Below are positions 1 through 9,512 of a stretch of DNA of 64,000 nucleotides, piece by piece. Source of the stretch: Cellulosilyticum lentocellum DSM 5427 (lineage in GTDB: Bacteria; Bacillota; Clostridia; Lachnospirales; Cellulosilyticaceae); contig NC_015275.1 in NCBI RefSeq assembly GCF_000178835.2, positions 1,633,001-1,697,000 on the forward strand. Reading direction: 5' to 3'. Under the pieces are notes generated by a model. That model ran no database searches. It worked only from the letters and a program-made list of their open reading frames with translations, and was not told the origin of the DNA. Each line of letters begins with the position of its first letter. Positions within the stretch are counted from its first letter, which is position 1. The position numbers and the translations under genes were made by a program.

Positions 1-1
1 C

Positions 2-1348
2 AGTATTAAAAAGAACTTTGAGATTTATATTGATAATAATATTAGAGAAGCTGGTAATAGTATTGTAGCTATTGTAGAGAAACTTTATGAAAAAGGAGAA
101 TTAGAGAACAATACAATGCAGCAAGGTTTATTAGAAAATTATATGGGTAATTTTGCTGTAACGCTTCTAGGACCAGATAAGCATTTTATATGGGGAGAGA
201 CTGAGCAAAGCTTTATAGAAGATCTTAATCAAAAATATCCGAATCAAGTAGATCCTAGTTTATATAGGCAAGAAGAACGTCCGGTTCATAATAAAGCAGG
301 TGAGATTATTGCTTATGTGAAGATAGGCTATTATCCAAGCGATATACTAACGAAAAACGACTTAAAGTTTCAGAAGAACGTTAATGTTAGTATTGTTTGG
401 TGCTCTAGTATGATTTTAATGTGGTTTATCTTAGCTGGTCTTTATGTATCTAGGTTATTTACTTATCATATTTATGGTATTAGCAAGACCTCTATTGCTT
501 TAGCAGATGGTAAGCTTAATGCAAGGTATCCATTTAAAAGTAAGATTAAAGAAATTGAAACCTTGCGCCATAGTATGAACTATTTAGGTGAAAAACTAGA
601 AAGACAGGATACCATTCGTAAAAAGCTTATTTCAGACGTTTCACATGAAATACGTACGCCACTTCATATTTTACAAAGTAATCTAGAAGCCATGATTGAC
701 GGTATTTATCCTATCGATGAGGAACAAATGAACGTTCTTTATCAAGAGGTTGTACGTTTTGGAAAACTGCTTAATAATCTAGACCTTCTTAAAAATGTTG
801 AAGAAAATGAATCACGTATGAATTTTAGGGTTATTAATTTAAATGAAAGCGTACAAGAAGTATTTGATGCTTTTAAAATAGTGGCTAAAGAAAAGAAAAT
901 AAACTATCATATAAAACATACTGAAACAGAAAATGTTATGGTATCAGCAGATAAAGATGCACTGAAGCAGCTTTGGATGAATCTATTATCTAATGCCTTT
1001 AAATTTAGTGATCATAAAGGAGAAATAAAAGTATATACAGGTATGCAAGGAAAAGAGTGTACCATTACAGTAGAAGACCATGGGATTGGTATTGCAGAAG
1101 AAGATTTACCCTATGTATTTGAACGTATGTATCGCGGTGATAAAAGCAGGGAGCAGTACCAAGGTAGTGGCATAGGCCTTACAATGGTAAAAAATATTGT
1201 AGAGAAGCACAATGGTAAAGTAGCTATAGAAAGTGTGGAAGGAGAATATACTAAGATTATAGTAACACTTCCTATCCATACGAAAATGCTGGAACCTAAT
1301 AATATTAGTGGTAAAATGCGTAACTATATGAAAATGACTAAAAATTAA
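2..1348 (+). CDS. Sensor histidine kinase, 5' end outside window
   Basis: The reading frame is open from the left edge, so the start lies upstream. Extracytoplasmic sensor residues lead to a membrane helix near 390-460, a HAMP-like linker, the HisKA phosphoacceptor box SDVSHEIRTP (about 630-665) and a HATPase_c domain. That domain has the N box (LWMNLLSNAFKFS), G1 (DHGIGIAEEDL) and G2 (GSGIGLTMVKNIV). It would autophosphorylate on the HisKA histidine and signal to a response regulator that is probably encoded just upstream and not seen. The gene ends directly in a strong terminator. The signal sensed cannot be told. Confidence 0.9.
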   Translation, partial: SIKKNFEIYIDNNIREAGNSIVAIVEKLYEKGELENNTMQQGLLENYMGNFAVTLLGPDKHFIWGETEQSFIEDLNQKYPNQVDPSLYRQEERPVHNKAGEIIAYVKIGYYPSDILTKNDLKFQKNVNVSIVWCSSMILMWFILAGLYVSRLFTYHIYGISKTSIALADGKLNARYPFKSKIKEIETLRHSMNYLGEKLERQDTIRKKLISDVSHEIRTPLHILQSNLEAMIDGIYPIDEEQMNVLYQEVVRFGKLLNNLDLLKNVEENESRMNFRVINLNESVQEVFDAFKIVAKEKKINYHIKHTETENVMVSADKDALKQLWMNLLSNAFKFSDHKGEIKVYTGMQGKECTITVEDHGIGIAEEDLPYVFERMYRGDKSREQYQGSGIGLTMVKNIVEKHNGKVAIESVEGEYTKIIVTLPIHTKMLEPNNISGKMRNYMKMTKN

Positions 1349-1378
1349 AGGGGTGTTGCTAAGCAACATCCCCTTTTT
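1347..1378. terminator. Bidirectional terminator between kinase and folT
   Basis: A perfect stem GGGGTGTTGCT/AGCAACATCCCC is flanked by A and T runs on both sides. It can therefore serve the kinase on the plus strand and the convergent folT on the minus strand. Confidence 0.9.
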
Positions 1379-1421
1379 CACTATGGACAGTTGGTAAATT
1401 AAGTATTACTGATGCTTATTA

Positions 1422-1964
1422 TTAGATAATTGTACGAAGCTTTCTTAAATGACCACCTAAATAGTTAAAGATACCACTTAGTACAATCGACTCTACTGGA
1501 ATAAGTAATATATTTTTAAGCATTCTAGGCTTAAGTAAAACCATGAAAGATTTTCCTATAACCATACTAGTCCAAATCGTACCTAAGATTAAATTACAGA
1601 AAATAGCTACAATACTCACGGCCAAAATTAAACGTATATGGAACTTTAAAGAAGATGATGTAGGCCATTTTTTGTAATAAAGGAAATACCCATAAACAAA
1701 ACCGGAAATAGCCGCAGAAAGGGTATAACCAGGGAAATAAGCAAAGGTTTGAGGAAAGCCAAAGTAACCCAAGATATCTCCTATAGCACCCATGCCGGCG
1801 CCTACCCAAGGACCGAATAAGTAGCCTATTAGGGCATTGACTACAAAAGCAAAGGAAATACGTACAATAGTAAAGTCGATAGCTAAGTAGCGCCCTAATA
1901 TAATCTTAAGAGCAAGTAATAGACCTAATAAAGCTAAGTCTTTAGTTGTTATTTTTCTATTCAT
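1422..1964 (-). CDS. folT: Folate ECF transporter S component (FolT-like)
   Basis: A 180-aa protein with about five to six hydrophobic helices and the layout of ECF S components: a short charged N-terminus, then helix-rich sequence with GPWVGAGMGAIGDILGYF. It would bind folate in the membrane and share the EcfA/A'/T energy module encoded elsewhere. The assignment is greatly strengthened by a THF riboswitch in its leader. A start at 1964 is supported by AAGGAG at about 1973-1978 (minus strand). Confidence 0.88.
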   Translation of the reverse strand: MNRKITTKDLALLGLLLALKIILGRYLAIDFTIVRISFAFVVNALIGYLFGPWVGAGMGAIGDILGYFGFPQTFAYFPGYTLSAAISGFVYGYFLYYKKWPTSSSLKFHIRLILAVSIVAIFCNLILGTIWTSMVIGKSFMVLLKPRMLKNILLIPVESIVLSGIFNYLGGHLRKLRTII

Positions 1965-2029
1965 TTTAGCAACTCCTTATAATTAATGACTTTAGCTAAA
2001 AAAGCTAAAGGTAAAGAAGCGCTGCTTTT

Positions 2030-2132
2030 GGCAGCGGAATGCGACATAAGTACCGCAAATCTAAAGAGATTTTTCGTCTAGTGGCAACTTCCCGTCCATC
2101 TAGCACTTAACGCACTTACATCTACTCTGCCA
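2030..2132 (-). promoter_or_regulatory. Tetrahydrofolate (THF) riboswitch
   Basis: Read on the minus strand, the leader contains the conserved THF aptamer blocks: GGCAGAGTAGATG at the 5' side, GCGTTAAGTG, GGGAAGTTGCCAC, CGAAAAAT, GCGGTACTTATG and the closing CATTCCGCTGCC. The P1 strands are GGCAG...CTGCC. Just downstream, GCAGCG can pair with the 3' P1 strand, and a CTTTAGCT/AGCTAAAG hairpin (1990-2010) lies 12 bases before the folT ribosome site. This suggests translational control. High folate would be expected to lower FolT synthesis. Confidence 0.88.
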
Positions 2133-2290
2133 ACTGATCTATAGTGATAGTAATATTATAACAAAAATAATAGTGAGCACAATAAATAAAAATACACAAA
2201 GAAAACTCATACTAATAAAGAAATATAGTAGCCGTTTACAAATTTTATTTAGCTACCTATAATAATATAAGACGAACAAGGAGGAAGAAT

Positions 2291-2473
2291 ATGTTAAATC
2301 AAAAGGATCCCTATTTATTATTAAGTGTTGTTAATATGAAGCTTAGAGATGAAGCAGATAGTTTAGACGAACTGTGTAAGACTTATGATCAAGACCCGCA
2401 ACTATTAATAGAAAGATTATCAACTATTGGCTATCACTATGAAGAAGGTCATAATCAATTCGTAGCTGTGTAA
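2291..2473 (+). CDS. Small DUF4250-type protein
   Basis: A 60-aa protein starting MLNQKDPYLLLSVVNMKLRD, which matches my recollection of the DUF4250 family of short clostridial proteins of unknown role. It has no membrane segment or signal peptide and is mostly helical and acidic. AAGGAGGAAGAAT gives a strong ribosome site. It precedes the aminopeptidase by 31 bp and may be co-transcribed with it. Confidence 0.75.
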   Translation: MLNQKDPYLLLSVVNMKLRDEADSLDELCKTYDQDPQLLIERLSTIGYHYEEGHNQFVAV

Positions 2474-2504
2474 AATAGATGATAACTATAAAGGAGATAA
2501 AGTT

Positions 2505-3734
2505 ATGGATTTAAAAAGTAATTTATACAAGTATGCCAAACTAGTAGTAGAAGTAGGTGTTAACGTACAAAAAGACCAAGTATTAGTGATTCGTACACCT
2601 ATTGAAGGAGCTACCTTTGCCAGAGCCATGACAGAGTGTGCTTACAAAGTAGGAGCTAAAAAAGTTATTGTAGAGTATAGTGATGAGCAAATTGGAAAAT
2701 TAACTTATACTTATGCTTCCGAAGAAACTTTAGGAGATTTTCCGGCATGGGAAGTCAAGAAGTATGAGGATCTAGTAGCACAAAAAGCAGCTTTTATTAG
2801 TATTAGTGCAGGAGATCCAGATTTGCTGAAAGATATCGAGCCTAACAAAATTGCTATCGCACAAAAAGCTTCTGGCAAAGCACTTACAGTATTTAGAAAA
2901 GCAGTAAGCAGTTCGCAGGTGTGTTGGTGCGTGGTATCTATGCCTACACCATCATGGAGTAAAAAAGTATTTCCAGATGCTAGGGAAGAAGAAAGAGAAG
3001 CAATGTTATGGGATAAAATTTTCACTGCCACTCGTATTTATGAAGAAGACCCAGTGGCAGCTTGGAAGGCACATACGGACAATTTGGCTAAGAAATGTGC
3101 TTTCTTAAATGAAAAGAAAATTAAAACCTTACATTATGTGGCTCCAGGAACAGATTTAACAGTTGAACTTCCAGAAGGACATAAGTGGGAAGGGGGAGGA
3201 GAATGCAGTGGTAAGGGAACTTACTTTGTGGCTAATATGCCTACAGAAGAGATTTTTACCATGCCTCACAAATATGGTGTCAATGGTACCTTAAAAGCAA
3301 CTAAGCCACTTGTATTTGGTGGTAATCTCATAGAAGATTTCAGCTTTACCTTTAAAGATGGAAAAATCGTAGATTTTGATGCGGCAATAGGCAAAGCTGT
3401 CCTCGAAAAGCTTATCGAAACAGATGAAGGTGCTTGTTACTTAGGAGAAGTGGCCATTGTACCAGAAAGTTCACCTGTTTCTAAGACTAATACCATTTTC
3501 TTTAATACTTTATTTGATGAAAATGCGTCTTGTCACTTTGCTATTGGTAGTAGCTATCCTACTAATATAGAAGGCGGCACAACTATGACCGATGAGGAAT
3601 TAGAAGCAGCAGGAGCAAATACTTCTATTACCCATAATGATTTTATGGTAGGAAGTAGTGCCTTAGATATTAAAGCAACGACAACGGCAGGAGAAAGCTT
3701 TTATATTTTAAAAGCTGGAGAATGGGCATTTTAA
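2505..3734 (+). CDS. M29-family metallo-aminopeptidase (AmpS/PepS type)
   Basis: 409 aa, typical for family M29 thermophilic-type aminopeptidases. These release N-terminal residues from peptides in the cytoplasm using two metal ions. The family signature near the C-terminus is present as THNDFMVGSSALDIKA, whose His and Asp are metal ligands. The acidic ligands lie in PEGHKWEGGGECSGKGTY and the EDFSF region. AAGGAGAT lies 8 bp before the start. A role in peptide nitrogen salvage fits the nearby oligopeptide importer. Confidence 0.92.
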   Translation: MDLKSNLYKYAKLVVEVGVNVQKDQVLVIRTPIEGATFARAMTECAYKVGAKKVIVEYSDEQIGKLTYTYASEETLGDFPAWEVKKYEDLVAQKAAFISISAGDPDLLKDIEPNKIAIAQKASGKALTVFRKAVSSSQVCWCVVSMPTPSWSKKVFPDAREEEREAMLWDKIFTATRIYEEDPVAAWKAHTDNLAKKCAFLNEKKIKTLHYVAPGTDLTVELPEGHKWEGGGECSGKGTYFVANMPTEEIFTMPHKYGVNGTLKATKPLVFGGNLIEDFSFTFKDGKIVDFDAAIGKAVLEKLIETDEGACYLGEVAIVPESSPVSKTNTIFFNTLFDENASCHFAIGSSYPTNIEGGTTMTDEELEAAGANTSITHNDFMVGSSALDIKATTTAGESFYILKAGEWAF

Positions 3735-3825
3735 GTATGCTTCAAAGAAGCTATAGCAAACCGATGTAGAGAGGCTATGGCTATTTAGAAGATTTCTTGG
3801 TATACTTAGGTTAAATGATGTTTTG

Positions 3826-3850
3826 AGGCTTCATAAGAAGCTATTTTTAA
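3826..3850 (+). terminator. Weak hairpin after aminopeptidase
   Basis: GCTTC/GAAGC (3828-3841) is followed by TATTTTT. The stem is only five base pairs, so this is a tentative terminator just before the next gene's ribosome site. Confidence 0.35.
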
Positions 3851-3871
3851 ACGAATCAAGGGGGTTTTGGA

Positions 3872-4999
3872 ATGGGATTTTTTAAAAAGCAACTTCTAGA
3901 CATTATTCAGTGGTTAGATGAAAGTAGTAATACACTTGTTTATATGTTTCCTATGGAAGATCAAGAAATTCAAAATGGCGCACAGCTTACGGTTAGACCG
4001 GGTCAAGTGGCCATCTTTGTAGAACAAGGACAAATAGCTGATGTTTTTGGCCCGGGTATGTATAATCTAGAAACTAAGAATTTACCACTTTTAAGTGACT
4101 TAAAGGGATGGGCCTATGGTTTTAAATCACCTTTTAAATCAGATGTCTACTTCTTAAATATGAAAGAGTTCTTAAATAATAAATGGGGGACCAATAATCC
4201 AGTTTGGATTCCAGATAGCCAGTTTGGGCAAGTTCAAGTAAGAGCACATGGTAATTATGCCTTTAAGATTGAAAATCCAGTTGTTTTTTTAACGAATATT
4301 GTGGGTACTAAATCACGTTATCGTTTAGAAGACATAACTGAACAGTTAAGAGGATTCATTGTCAATCAGTTTACTGATATCATTGGTAGCCTACAGTTAA
4401 CAGTAACTCAAATTGCATCTAATTATAATGAAATTGCAGCAGCTTTATCAGACACTTTAGGGGAACCTTTCGGTAAATTAGGTTTAAGTGTGACACACTT
4501 TACGATTGGCAATATTGGTTTGCCAGAAGAAATTGAAAAGCACCTTAAAGAATTAACAGGCATGAATATTTTAGGTAGTGTTCAAAATGATAAATTAAGT
4601 AAGATTCAAATCTTAAAGCAGCTAGAGATTATGAGTAAGTCAACCGAAAATGATGGGCTTAATGCTATGATGCAAAATGGTATGGGCTTAGGCATGGGGC
4701 TCCATATGGGCAATGCCTTTGCAGGAGGGTTAAACCAAATGAATGCCAATCAAATGGCACAGGCTGCCGCTATGAATGCTCAGCCAGTAAGTACACCAGT
4801 GGCTCCAGCAACACCAGCAGGGGAACTTATGCCATGTCCTAACTGTCAAAGTATGATTAAACAGGGGAGTAAATTCTGTCCTGAATGTGGTCAAAAGATA
4901 GAAGTGGCAGAAAAGAAAAGATTTTGTACAGGATGTGGGAAGCAGGTAGAAGGTGGCGTAAAATTCTGTCCTGAATGTGGAACAAAGATTGGAGAATAA
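3872..4999 (+). CDS. SPFH-domain protein with C-terminal zinc ribbons (YdjI-like)
   Basis: 375 aa. The N-terminal two thirds resemble the SPFH/virion-core-like family (FKKQLLDIIQW start, ENPVVFLTNIVG, TVTQIASNYNEIAAAL). A low-complexity Met/Gln/Ala-rich linker (about 265-305) and two zinc ribbons follow: CPNC...CPEC and CTGC...CPEC. In bacilli, members of this family take part in membrane stress complexes with PspA-like proteins. No such partner gene is seen here. AGGGGG before the start is a good ribosome site. Confidence 0.85.
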   Translation: MGFFKKQLLDIIQWLDESSNTLVYMFPMEDQEIQNGAQLTVRPGQVAIFVEQGQIADVFGPGMYNLETKNLPLLSDLKGWAYGFKSPFKSDVYFLNMKEFLNNKWGTNNPVWIPDSQFGQVQVRAHGNYAFKIENPVVFLTNIVGTKSRYRLEDITEQLRGFIVNQFTDIIGSLQLTVTQIASNYNEIAAALSDTLGEPFGKLGLSVTHFTIGNIGLPEEIEKHLKELTGMNILGSVQNDKLSKIQILKQLEIMSKSTENDGLNAMMQNGMGLGMGLHMGNAFAGGLNQMNANQMAQAAAMNAQPVSTPVAPATPAGELMPCPNCQSMIKQGSKFCPECGQKIEVAEKKRFCTGCGKQVEGGVKFCPECGTKIGE

Positions 5000-5003
5000 T
5001 AGC

Positions 5004-5963
5004 ATGAAACTCTGTATACTAGATGCATTGACACTAGGAGCGGACATAGATATTACACCCTTTGAAAGCTGTGGTGAAGTGGTCGTTTATGACTTAACAG
5101 CACCAGAAGAAGTGGAAGAACGTATAAAAGATGTAGATGTTATTATTACGAATAAGGTTGTATTAAATGGAAGTAATTTAAAGCATGCGGAGCGTTTGAA
5201 ATTGATTACCTTGTTAGCTACAGGCTATAATAATATCGATACTTCATACGCTAAAGAAAGAGGTATTGCAGTAGCTAATGTGGCTGGCTATTCAACAGAA
5301 AGTGTAGCGCAGCATACTTTTGCCATGTTACTGCATTTAATTGAACATAACAGTGCTTATGATGCTTATGTAAAAAGTAAACGTTATGCAAGTAGTGAAA
5401 CCTTTACTTATATTGCATGGCCATTTCATCAGCTTTCGGGGAAAACTTTAGGTATTATTGGACTTGGTGCAATTGGTAAAGCTGTAGCTAGAATAGGTAT
5501 AGCTTTTGGGATGAAGGTGATTTATTATTCTACTTCAGGCAAAAATATCAGTGATACTCAATATGAGAATGTTACTTTGGAAGAACTTTTGGCATCCAGC
5601 GATGTTGTTTCTATCCACGCACCTTATAATGAAAAAACTCATGGCTTAATAGGATATAAAGAAATAGCACAAATGAAGTCAACGGCTTATCTACTTAATT
5701 TAGGTCGTGGTAAGATTGTAGTAGAAGAGGAATTAGCTAAAGCATTAAATGATAATCTGATTGAGGGTGCTGCATTAGATGTGCTGGCTAATGAACCTAT
5801 TGATGCAGAGAATCCTTTGTTTGAGGTGAAGGAGCAAGAGAAGCTTTTCATCACACCTCATATAGCTTGGGCTAGTGTGGAAGCACGTCAGGTGTTAGTG
5901 CAGGAAGTGATTGAAAATATTAGAGCTTTTGAAGTAGGCGAAATGCGTAATCGCATAGTTTAA
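5004..5963 (+). CDS. D-2-hydroxyacid dehydrogenase
   Basis: 319 aa, NAD(P)-dependent 2-hydroxyacid dehydrogenase of the glycerate/hydroxypyruvate reductase type. Visible features are the Rossmann loop GLGAIGKAVARIGIAFGM, the substrate-binding LLATGYNNID, the arginine in NLGRGKIV, the acidic residue of LANEPI and the catalytic-type His in TPHIAW. The start at 5004 is chosen because GGAG lies 9 bp upstream; the longer frame from 4977 would overlap the SPFH gene. The 2-oxoacid substrate cannot be fixed from sequence. Confidence 0.9.
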   Translation: MKLCILDALTLGADIDITPFESCGEVVVYDLTAPEEVEERIKDVDVIITNKVVLNGSNLKHAERLKLITLLATGYNNIDTSYAKERGIAVANVAGYSTESVAQHTFAMLLHLIEHNSAYDAYVKSKRYASSETFTYIAWPFHQLSGKTLGIIGLGAIGKAVARIGIAFGMKVIYYSTSGKNISDTQYENVTLEELLASSDVVSIHAPYNEKTHGLIGYKEIAQMKSTAYLLNLGRGKIVVEEELAKALNDNLIEGAALDVLANEPIDAENPLFEVKEQEKLFITPHIAWASVEARQVLVQEVIENIRAFEVGEMRNRIV

Positions 5964-5984
5964 AATAAAAATCAAAAAATAGTT

Positions 5985-6022
5985 AAAGACTTATAGGAAT
6001 AAAAACTATAAGTCTTTTTTTA
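5985..6022 (+). terminator. Terminator after 2-hydroxyacid dehydrogenase
   Basis: A perfect 12-bp stem AAAGACTTATAG/CTATAAGTCTTT is followed by seven or more T residues. Confidence 0.92.
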
Positions 6023-6255
6023 TTTATATTTTTTAGTGAAGCGACAAGTCAGACTTATTTGAAAAGTAGGTGAGTATGATATTGGCACTTATGTATACTT
6101 TTTAGGTGAAAAATACTTAAAAGTTATGTAATCAGATTAAGAAAAGAATTGGACAAATACAAAAGAAATTTGCAAGATAATCAGCAGACTTCTGTCAAAA
6201 AACATCGTCCAATAGCATAAAATAATGGTTAAAATAAAAAAATGGCGATACTAAC

Positions 6256-6284
6256 TTGCAAAACATCATAAAATAATGTATTAT
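6256..6284 (+). promoter_or_regulatory. Probable sigma-A promoter of opp operon
   Basis: TTGCAA (6256-6261), a 17-bp spacer and TATTAT (6279-6284), 66 bp before oppB. The 6023-6349 gap otherwise holds only AT-rich sequence. An ATGGCG...ACATCATAAAAT block there resembles blocks upstream of two other genes in the window. Confidence 0.65.
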
Positions 6285-6349
6285 GTTAATCAGTTAAATT
6301 AATTGGATTTGAATTAAACAATCAGATATTTGAGAGAAGGAGGAAGGTT

Positions 6350-7270
6350 ATGTTCAAATATAGTTTAAAACGTATCGTATCGATGCTCATAACTTTATTT
6401 TTAATTGCAACGATTACATTTATCTTAATGCGTTCTATACCAGGGGGACCATTTACAAGTGAGAGAGCATTAACGCCAGAAATTGAGAAGGCCTTAGCAG
6501 AAAAATATAACCTAGATGCACCTTTATGGGAGCAGTACTTAGATTATATAGGAGATTTAGCAAAAGGAGATCTGGGGGTTTCCTTTAAAAAGAAAGGTGT
6601 AACGGTAAATGAAATTATTATTAAAACTTTCCCAGCATCAGCACAAATCGGTGCTCTAGCTGTTGTTTTAATTTTAGTAATAGGTATACCGTTAGGCGTA
6701 CTTTCTGCACTTAAACAAAATCATGCAATAGATTATGTGATTATGATTATTGCAACTATAGGGGTAACTATACCAAGCTTTGTTATTGGTACATTCATTA
6801 TGTACATATTCGGAGAGAAACTTGCATGGATTCCTGCAGGCGGACTTGAAAGTTGGAAGGGGTATATTGGACCGGTTATTGCTTTAGGAGGATTTTCAAT
6901 AGCTTATGTAACAAGATTAACACGTTCTAGTATGTTAGAAGTATTACGTCAAGATTACATCCGTACAGCAAGAGCGAATGGACTTAGCAAGTTGAGAGTT
7001 ATCGGTAAGCATGCTCTTAAAAATGCACTTATTCCAGTTGTAACTTATGTAGGACCAATGGTGGCATCTATTCTTACAGGTTCTTTTGTTGTAGAAAAAA
7101 TCTTTGCTGTGCCAGGTATGGGTAAATACTTCGTAGAAAGTGTATCTAGTCGTGACTACACCGTTATTATGGGACTTACTATATTCTATGCAGCAATTTA
7201 TATCGTAATGGTCTTTATTGTAGATATTGCTTATGCATATATTGACCCTAGAATTAAAATTAAAGGTTAG
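6350..7270 (+). CDS. oppB: Oligopeptide ABC transporter permease OppB
   Basis: 306 aa, six membrane helices, starting MFKYSLKRIVSMLITLFLIATITFILMRSIPGGPF as in OppB/DppB. The EAA loop (RTARANGLSKLRVIGKHALKNALIP) contacts the ATPases. This is one of two permease subunits forming the membrane channel for imported oligopeptides. It is first in a five-gene operon and followed 10 bp later by oppC. GGAGGAAGG gives a strong ribosome site. Confidence 0.95.
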   Translation: MFKYSLKRIVSMLITLFLIATITFILMRSIPGGPFTSERALTPEIEKALAEKYNLDAPLWEQYLDYIGDLAKGDLGVSFKKKGVTVNEIIIKTFPASAQIGALAVVLILVIGIPLGVLSALKQNHAIDYVIMIIATIGVTIPSFVIGTFIMYIFGEKLAWIPAGGLESWKGYIGPVIALGGFSIAYVTRLTRSSMLEVLRQDYIRTARANGLSKLRVIGKHALKNALIPVVTYVGPMVASILTGSFVVEKIFAVPGMGKYFVESVSSRDYTVIMGLTIFYAAIYIVMVFIVDIAYAYIDPRIKIKG

Positions 7271-7280
7271 GAGGCAGATC

Positions 7281-8465
7281 ATGAGTCAACATTCAGAGTG
7301 GGAATTATTAGATAACAGCGAAAAACAATCACAACAAATATCGAGACCAAGTCATACTTATTGGCAAGATGCATGGCGTATGCTTCGCAAAAATGTATTA
7401 GCTATGATAGGCCTTGTTACAATTATATTAATCACATTAACAGCGGTTTTAGTACCGATGTTTTCAGAGGTAAGTTATTCAGACCAAAAACCAGGTTTTG
7501 GGAATATACCTCCGAAGTTCCCCATTACTAAACTTTGGGATGGTCAATATGTATATGTACATAATGAGTACAAACTTATAGAAGTAAGTGAAAAGGGTGA
7601 ATTACTTGCAGCACCAGATACTATAGAAGAAGATATGGCTTTTTCTACTAAAACCTATGAAATTGGTGGGAAAGAAGTTGTTCTTGACTATTCTTATGCT
7701 AAAAAAGCAAAGAAAAATGGTGGTGTTAAATATAAAATTTTTGTAGAAGGTAAAGAAATCGATACAACACCAGTAAAAACGGTAAGAAATAGAACTAATT
7801 TATTAGGGACTGACCGTTTAGGAAGAGATGTTTGGATTCGTATTTTATATGGAGCAAGAATTTCTTTAACAGTAGGTCTTGTAGCTTCATTAGTTAATTT
7901 ATTTATCGGTGTTATTTATGGTGGTATCGCCGGCTATGAAGGCGGAAGAGTAGATAACATCATGATGCGTATTGTAGATATCATTAATTCAGTACCGTCT
8001 TTATTAGTGGTTATTTTATTAATGGTTGTTTACAAACCAGGTCTTACAACGATTATTGTAACCATTGGTCTTATTTATTGGGTAGGTATGGCTAGACTTG
8101 TACGTGGACAGGTACTGAGCTTAAAAGAGCAAGAATTCGTTCTAGCTGCTAGAACTATTGGTGTATCTAAATTCAAAATTATTATGAGACACCTTATTCC
8201 AAATGCTATGGGACCTATTATTGTTTCTTTAACAATGAGTATTCCAAGTGCTATCTTTACTGAGTCTTTCTTAAGCTTCATTGGTTTAGGGGTATCTGCA
8301 CCAGAAGCTTCTTGGGGAACACTCGCTAATGATGCATTAGGTGGTATTCGTTCATACCCTTACCAACTTATTGCACCAGCAGTAGCTATTGCGATTACTA
8401 TGTTTGCATTCAACTTCTTGGGTGATGGGCTTAGAGATGCACTAGATCCAAGACTCCGTAAATAG
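7281..8465 (+). CDS. oppC: Oligopeptide ABC transporter permease OppC
   Basis: 394 aa, longer than the usual 300. After the first membrane helix (about 45-70) an extra hydrophilic segment of roughly 110 residues, containing lysine-rich beta-like sequence, precedes the conserved RTNLLGTDRLGRDVWIRILYGARISL. The EAA loop is AARTIGVSKFKIIMRHLIPN. The start at 7281 is set by TTAGGAGG; the longer frame has no ribosome site. Long extracytoplasmic loops of this kind occur in some Gram-positive OppC proteins and may contact the lipoprotein OppA. Confidence 0.93.
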   Translation: MSQHSEWELLDNSEKQSQQISRPSHTYWQDAWRMLRKNVLAMIGLVTIILITLTAVLVPMFSEVSYSDQKPGFGNIPPKFPITKLWDGQYVYVHNEYKLIEVSEKGELLAAPDTIEEDMAFSTKTYEIGGKEVVLDYSYAKKAKKNGGVKYKIFVEGKEIDTTPVKTVRNRTNLLGTDRLGRDVWIRILYGARISLTVGLVASLVNLFIGVIYGGIAGYEGGRVDNIMMRIVDIINSVPSLLVVILLMVVYKPGLTTIIVTIGLIYWVGMARLVRGQVLSLKEQEFVLAARTIGVSKFKIIMRHLIPNAMGPIIVSLTMSIPSAIFTESFLSFIGLGVSAPEASWGTLANDALGGIRSYPYQLIAPAVAIAITMFAFNFLGDGLRDALDPRLRK

Positions 8466-8483
8466 AAAGCGAGGTTATTAAAG

Positions 8484-9512
8484 ATGAATAAAGAAAAGAT
8501 ATTAGAAGTCAGAGGATTAAAAACTTCGTTTTATACCCATTTAGGAGAAGTTCAATCTGTTAGAGATGTAGATTTTGATTTATATAAAGGAGAAGTATTA
8601 GGGGTAGTAGGAGAATCAGGAAGTGGTAAATCTGTTACTTGTTCTTCTGTTATGAGATTACTTCAACATCCAGGGAAAATTAAAGAAGGAACAGTACTCT
8701 TCAAAGGTGAAGACCTTGTTCAAAAATCAGAAAAGGAAATGCGTAAGATTCAAGGAAATGAAATCTCAATGATTTTCCAAGATCCTATGAGTGCACTTAA
8801 TCCTGTCTATACCATTGGAAATCAAATGACAGAAGTGATTCGTAATCATAAAAAAGTAAGTCAAAAAGAAGCAGAAGAAATTGCTATTAATATGTTAACT
8901 TTAGTAGGAATTCCTTCACCAGAAGAACGTATGAAGAACTATCCTCATGAATTTAGTGGTGGGATGAGACAAAGAGCGGTTATTGCAATGGCACTTTCTT
9001 GTGATCCGGAGCTCATTATTGCAGATGAACCAACTACAGCTTTAGACGTAACCATTCAAGCACAAATTTTAGAGCTCATGAAAGATATTCAAAACCGTTT
9101 AAATAGCTCAATTATTTTCATTACACATGACTTAGGGGTTATTGCTCAGCTTTGCACTCGTGTCATTGTTATGTATGGTGGGATGGTCATGGAAGAAGGA
9201 ACAGTTGAAGAACTTTTCTACGATGCGAAGAATCCTTACACAATGGGATTACTGAACTCAGTACCAAATCCTAAATCAGATGTTAAAGAAAGGCTTGAAC
9301 CTATTCCAGGAACACCACCTGACCTTTTAAATCCACCAAAAGGCTGTGCATTTTGTAACCGTTGTAAATTTGCAATGAAAAAATGTTTAGAAGAGATTCC
9401 AGAAGTTTATGAAGTGACTAAAACGCATAAATCAAGATGTCATTTATTACATCCAAATGCACCAACAGTAGAAGGTTTTGTAAAGGAGGCTAGAGCGCAT
9501 GAACATAGATAA
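8484..9512 (+). CDS. oppD: Oligopeptide ABC transporter ATPase OppD
   Basis: 342 aa ABC ATPase. Walker A is GESGSGKSV, signature FSGGMRQRAV, Walker B LIIADEPTTALD and H-loop ITHDLG. The C-terminal oligopeptide-transporter domain carries the cysteine-rich segment GCAFCNRCKFAMKKC, which binds an Fe-S cluster in some OppD/DppD proteins. Its 3' end overlaps oppF by 14 bp, pointing to translational coupling. Confidence 0.96.
   Translation: MNKEKILEVRGLKTSFYTHLGEVQSVRDVDFDLYKGEVLGVVGESGSGKSVTCSSVMRLLQHPGKIKEGTVLFKGEDLVQKSEKEMRKIQGNEISMIFQDPMSALNPVYTIGNQMTEVIRNHKKVSQKEAEEIAINMLTLVGIPSPEERMKNYPHEFSGGMRQRAVIAMALSCDPELIIADEPTTALDVTIQAQILELMKDIQNRLNSSIIFITHDLGVIAQLCTRVIVMYGGMVMEEGTVEELFYDAKNPYTMGLLNSVPNPKSDVKERLEPIPGTPPDLLNPPKGCAFCNRCKFAMKKCLEEIPEVYEVTKTHKSRCHLLHPNAPTVEGFVKEARAHEHR

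Noticed and set aside
2130-2290. Possible extra gene between folT leader and DUF4250 gene
   Set aside because: The stretch holds only promoter-like AT-rich sequence for both divergent genes.
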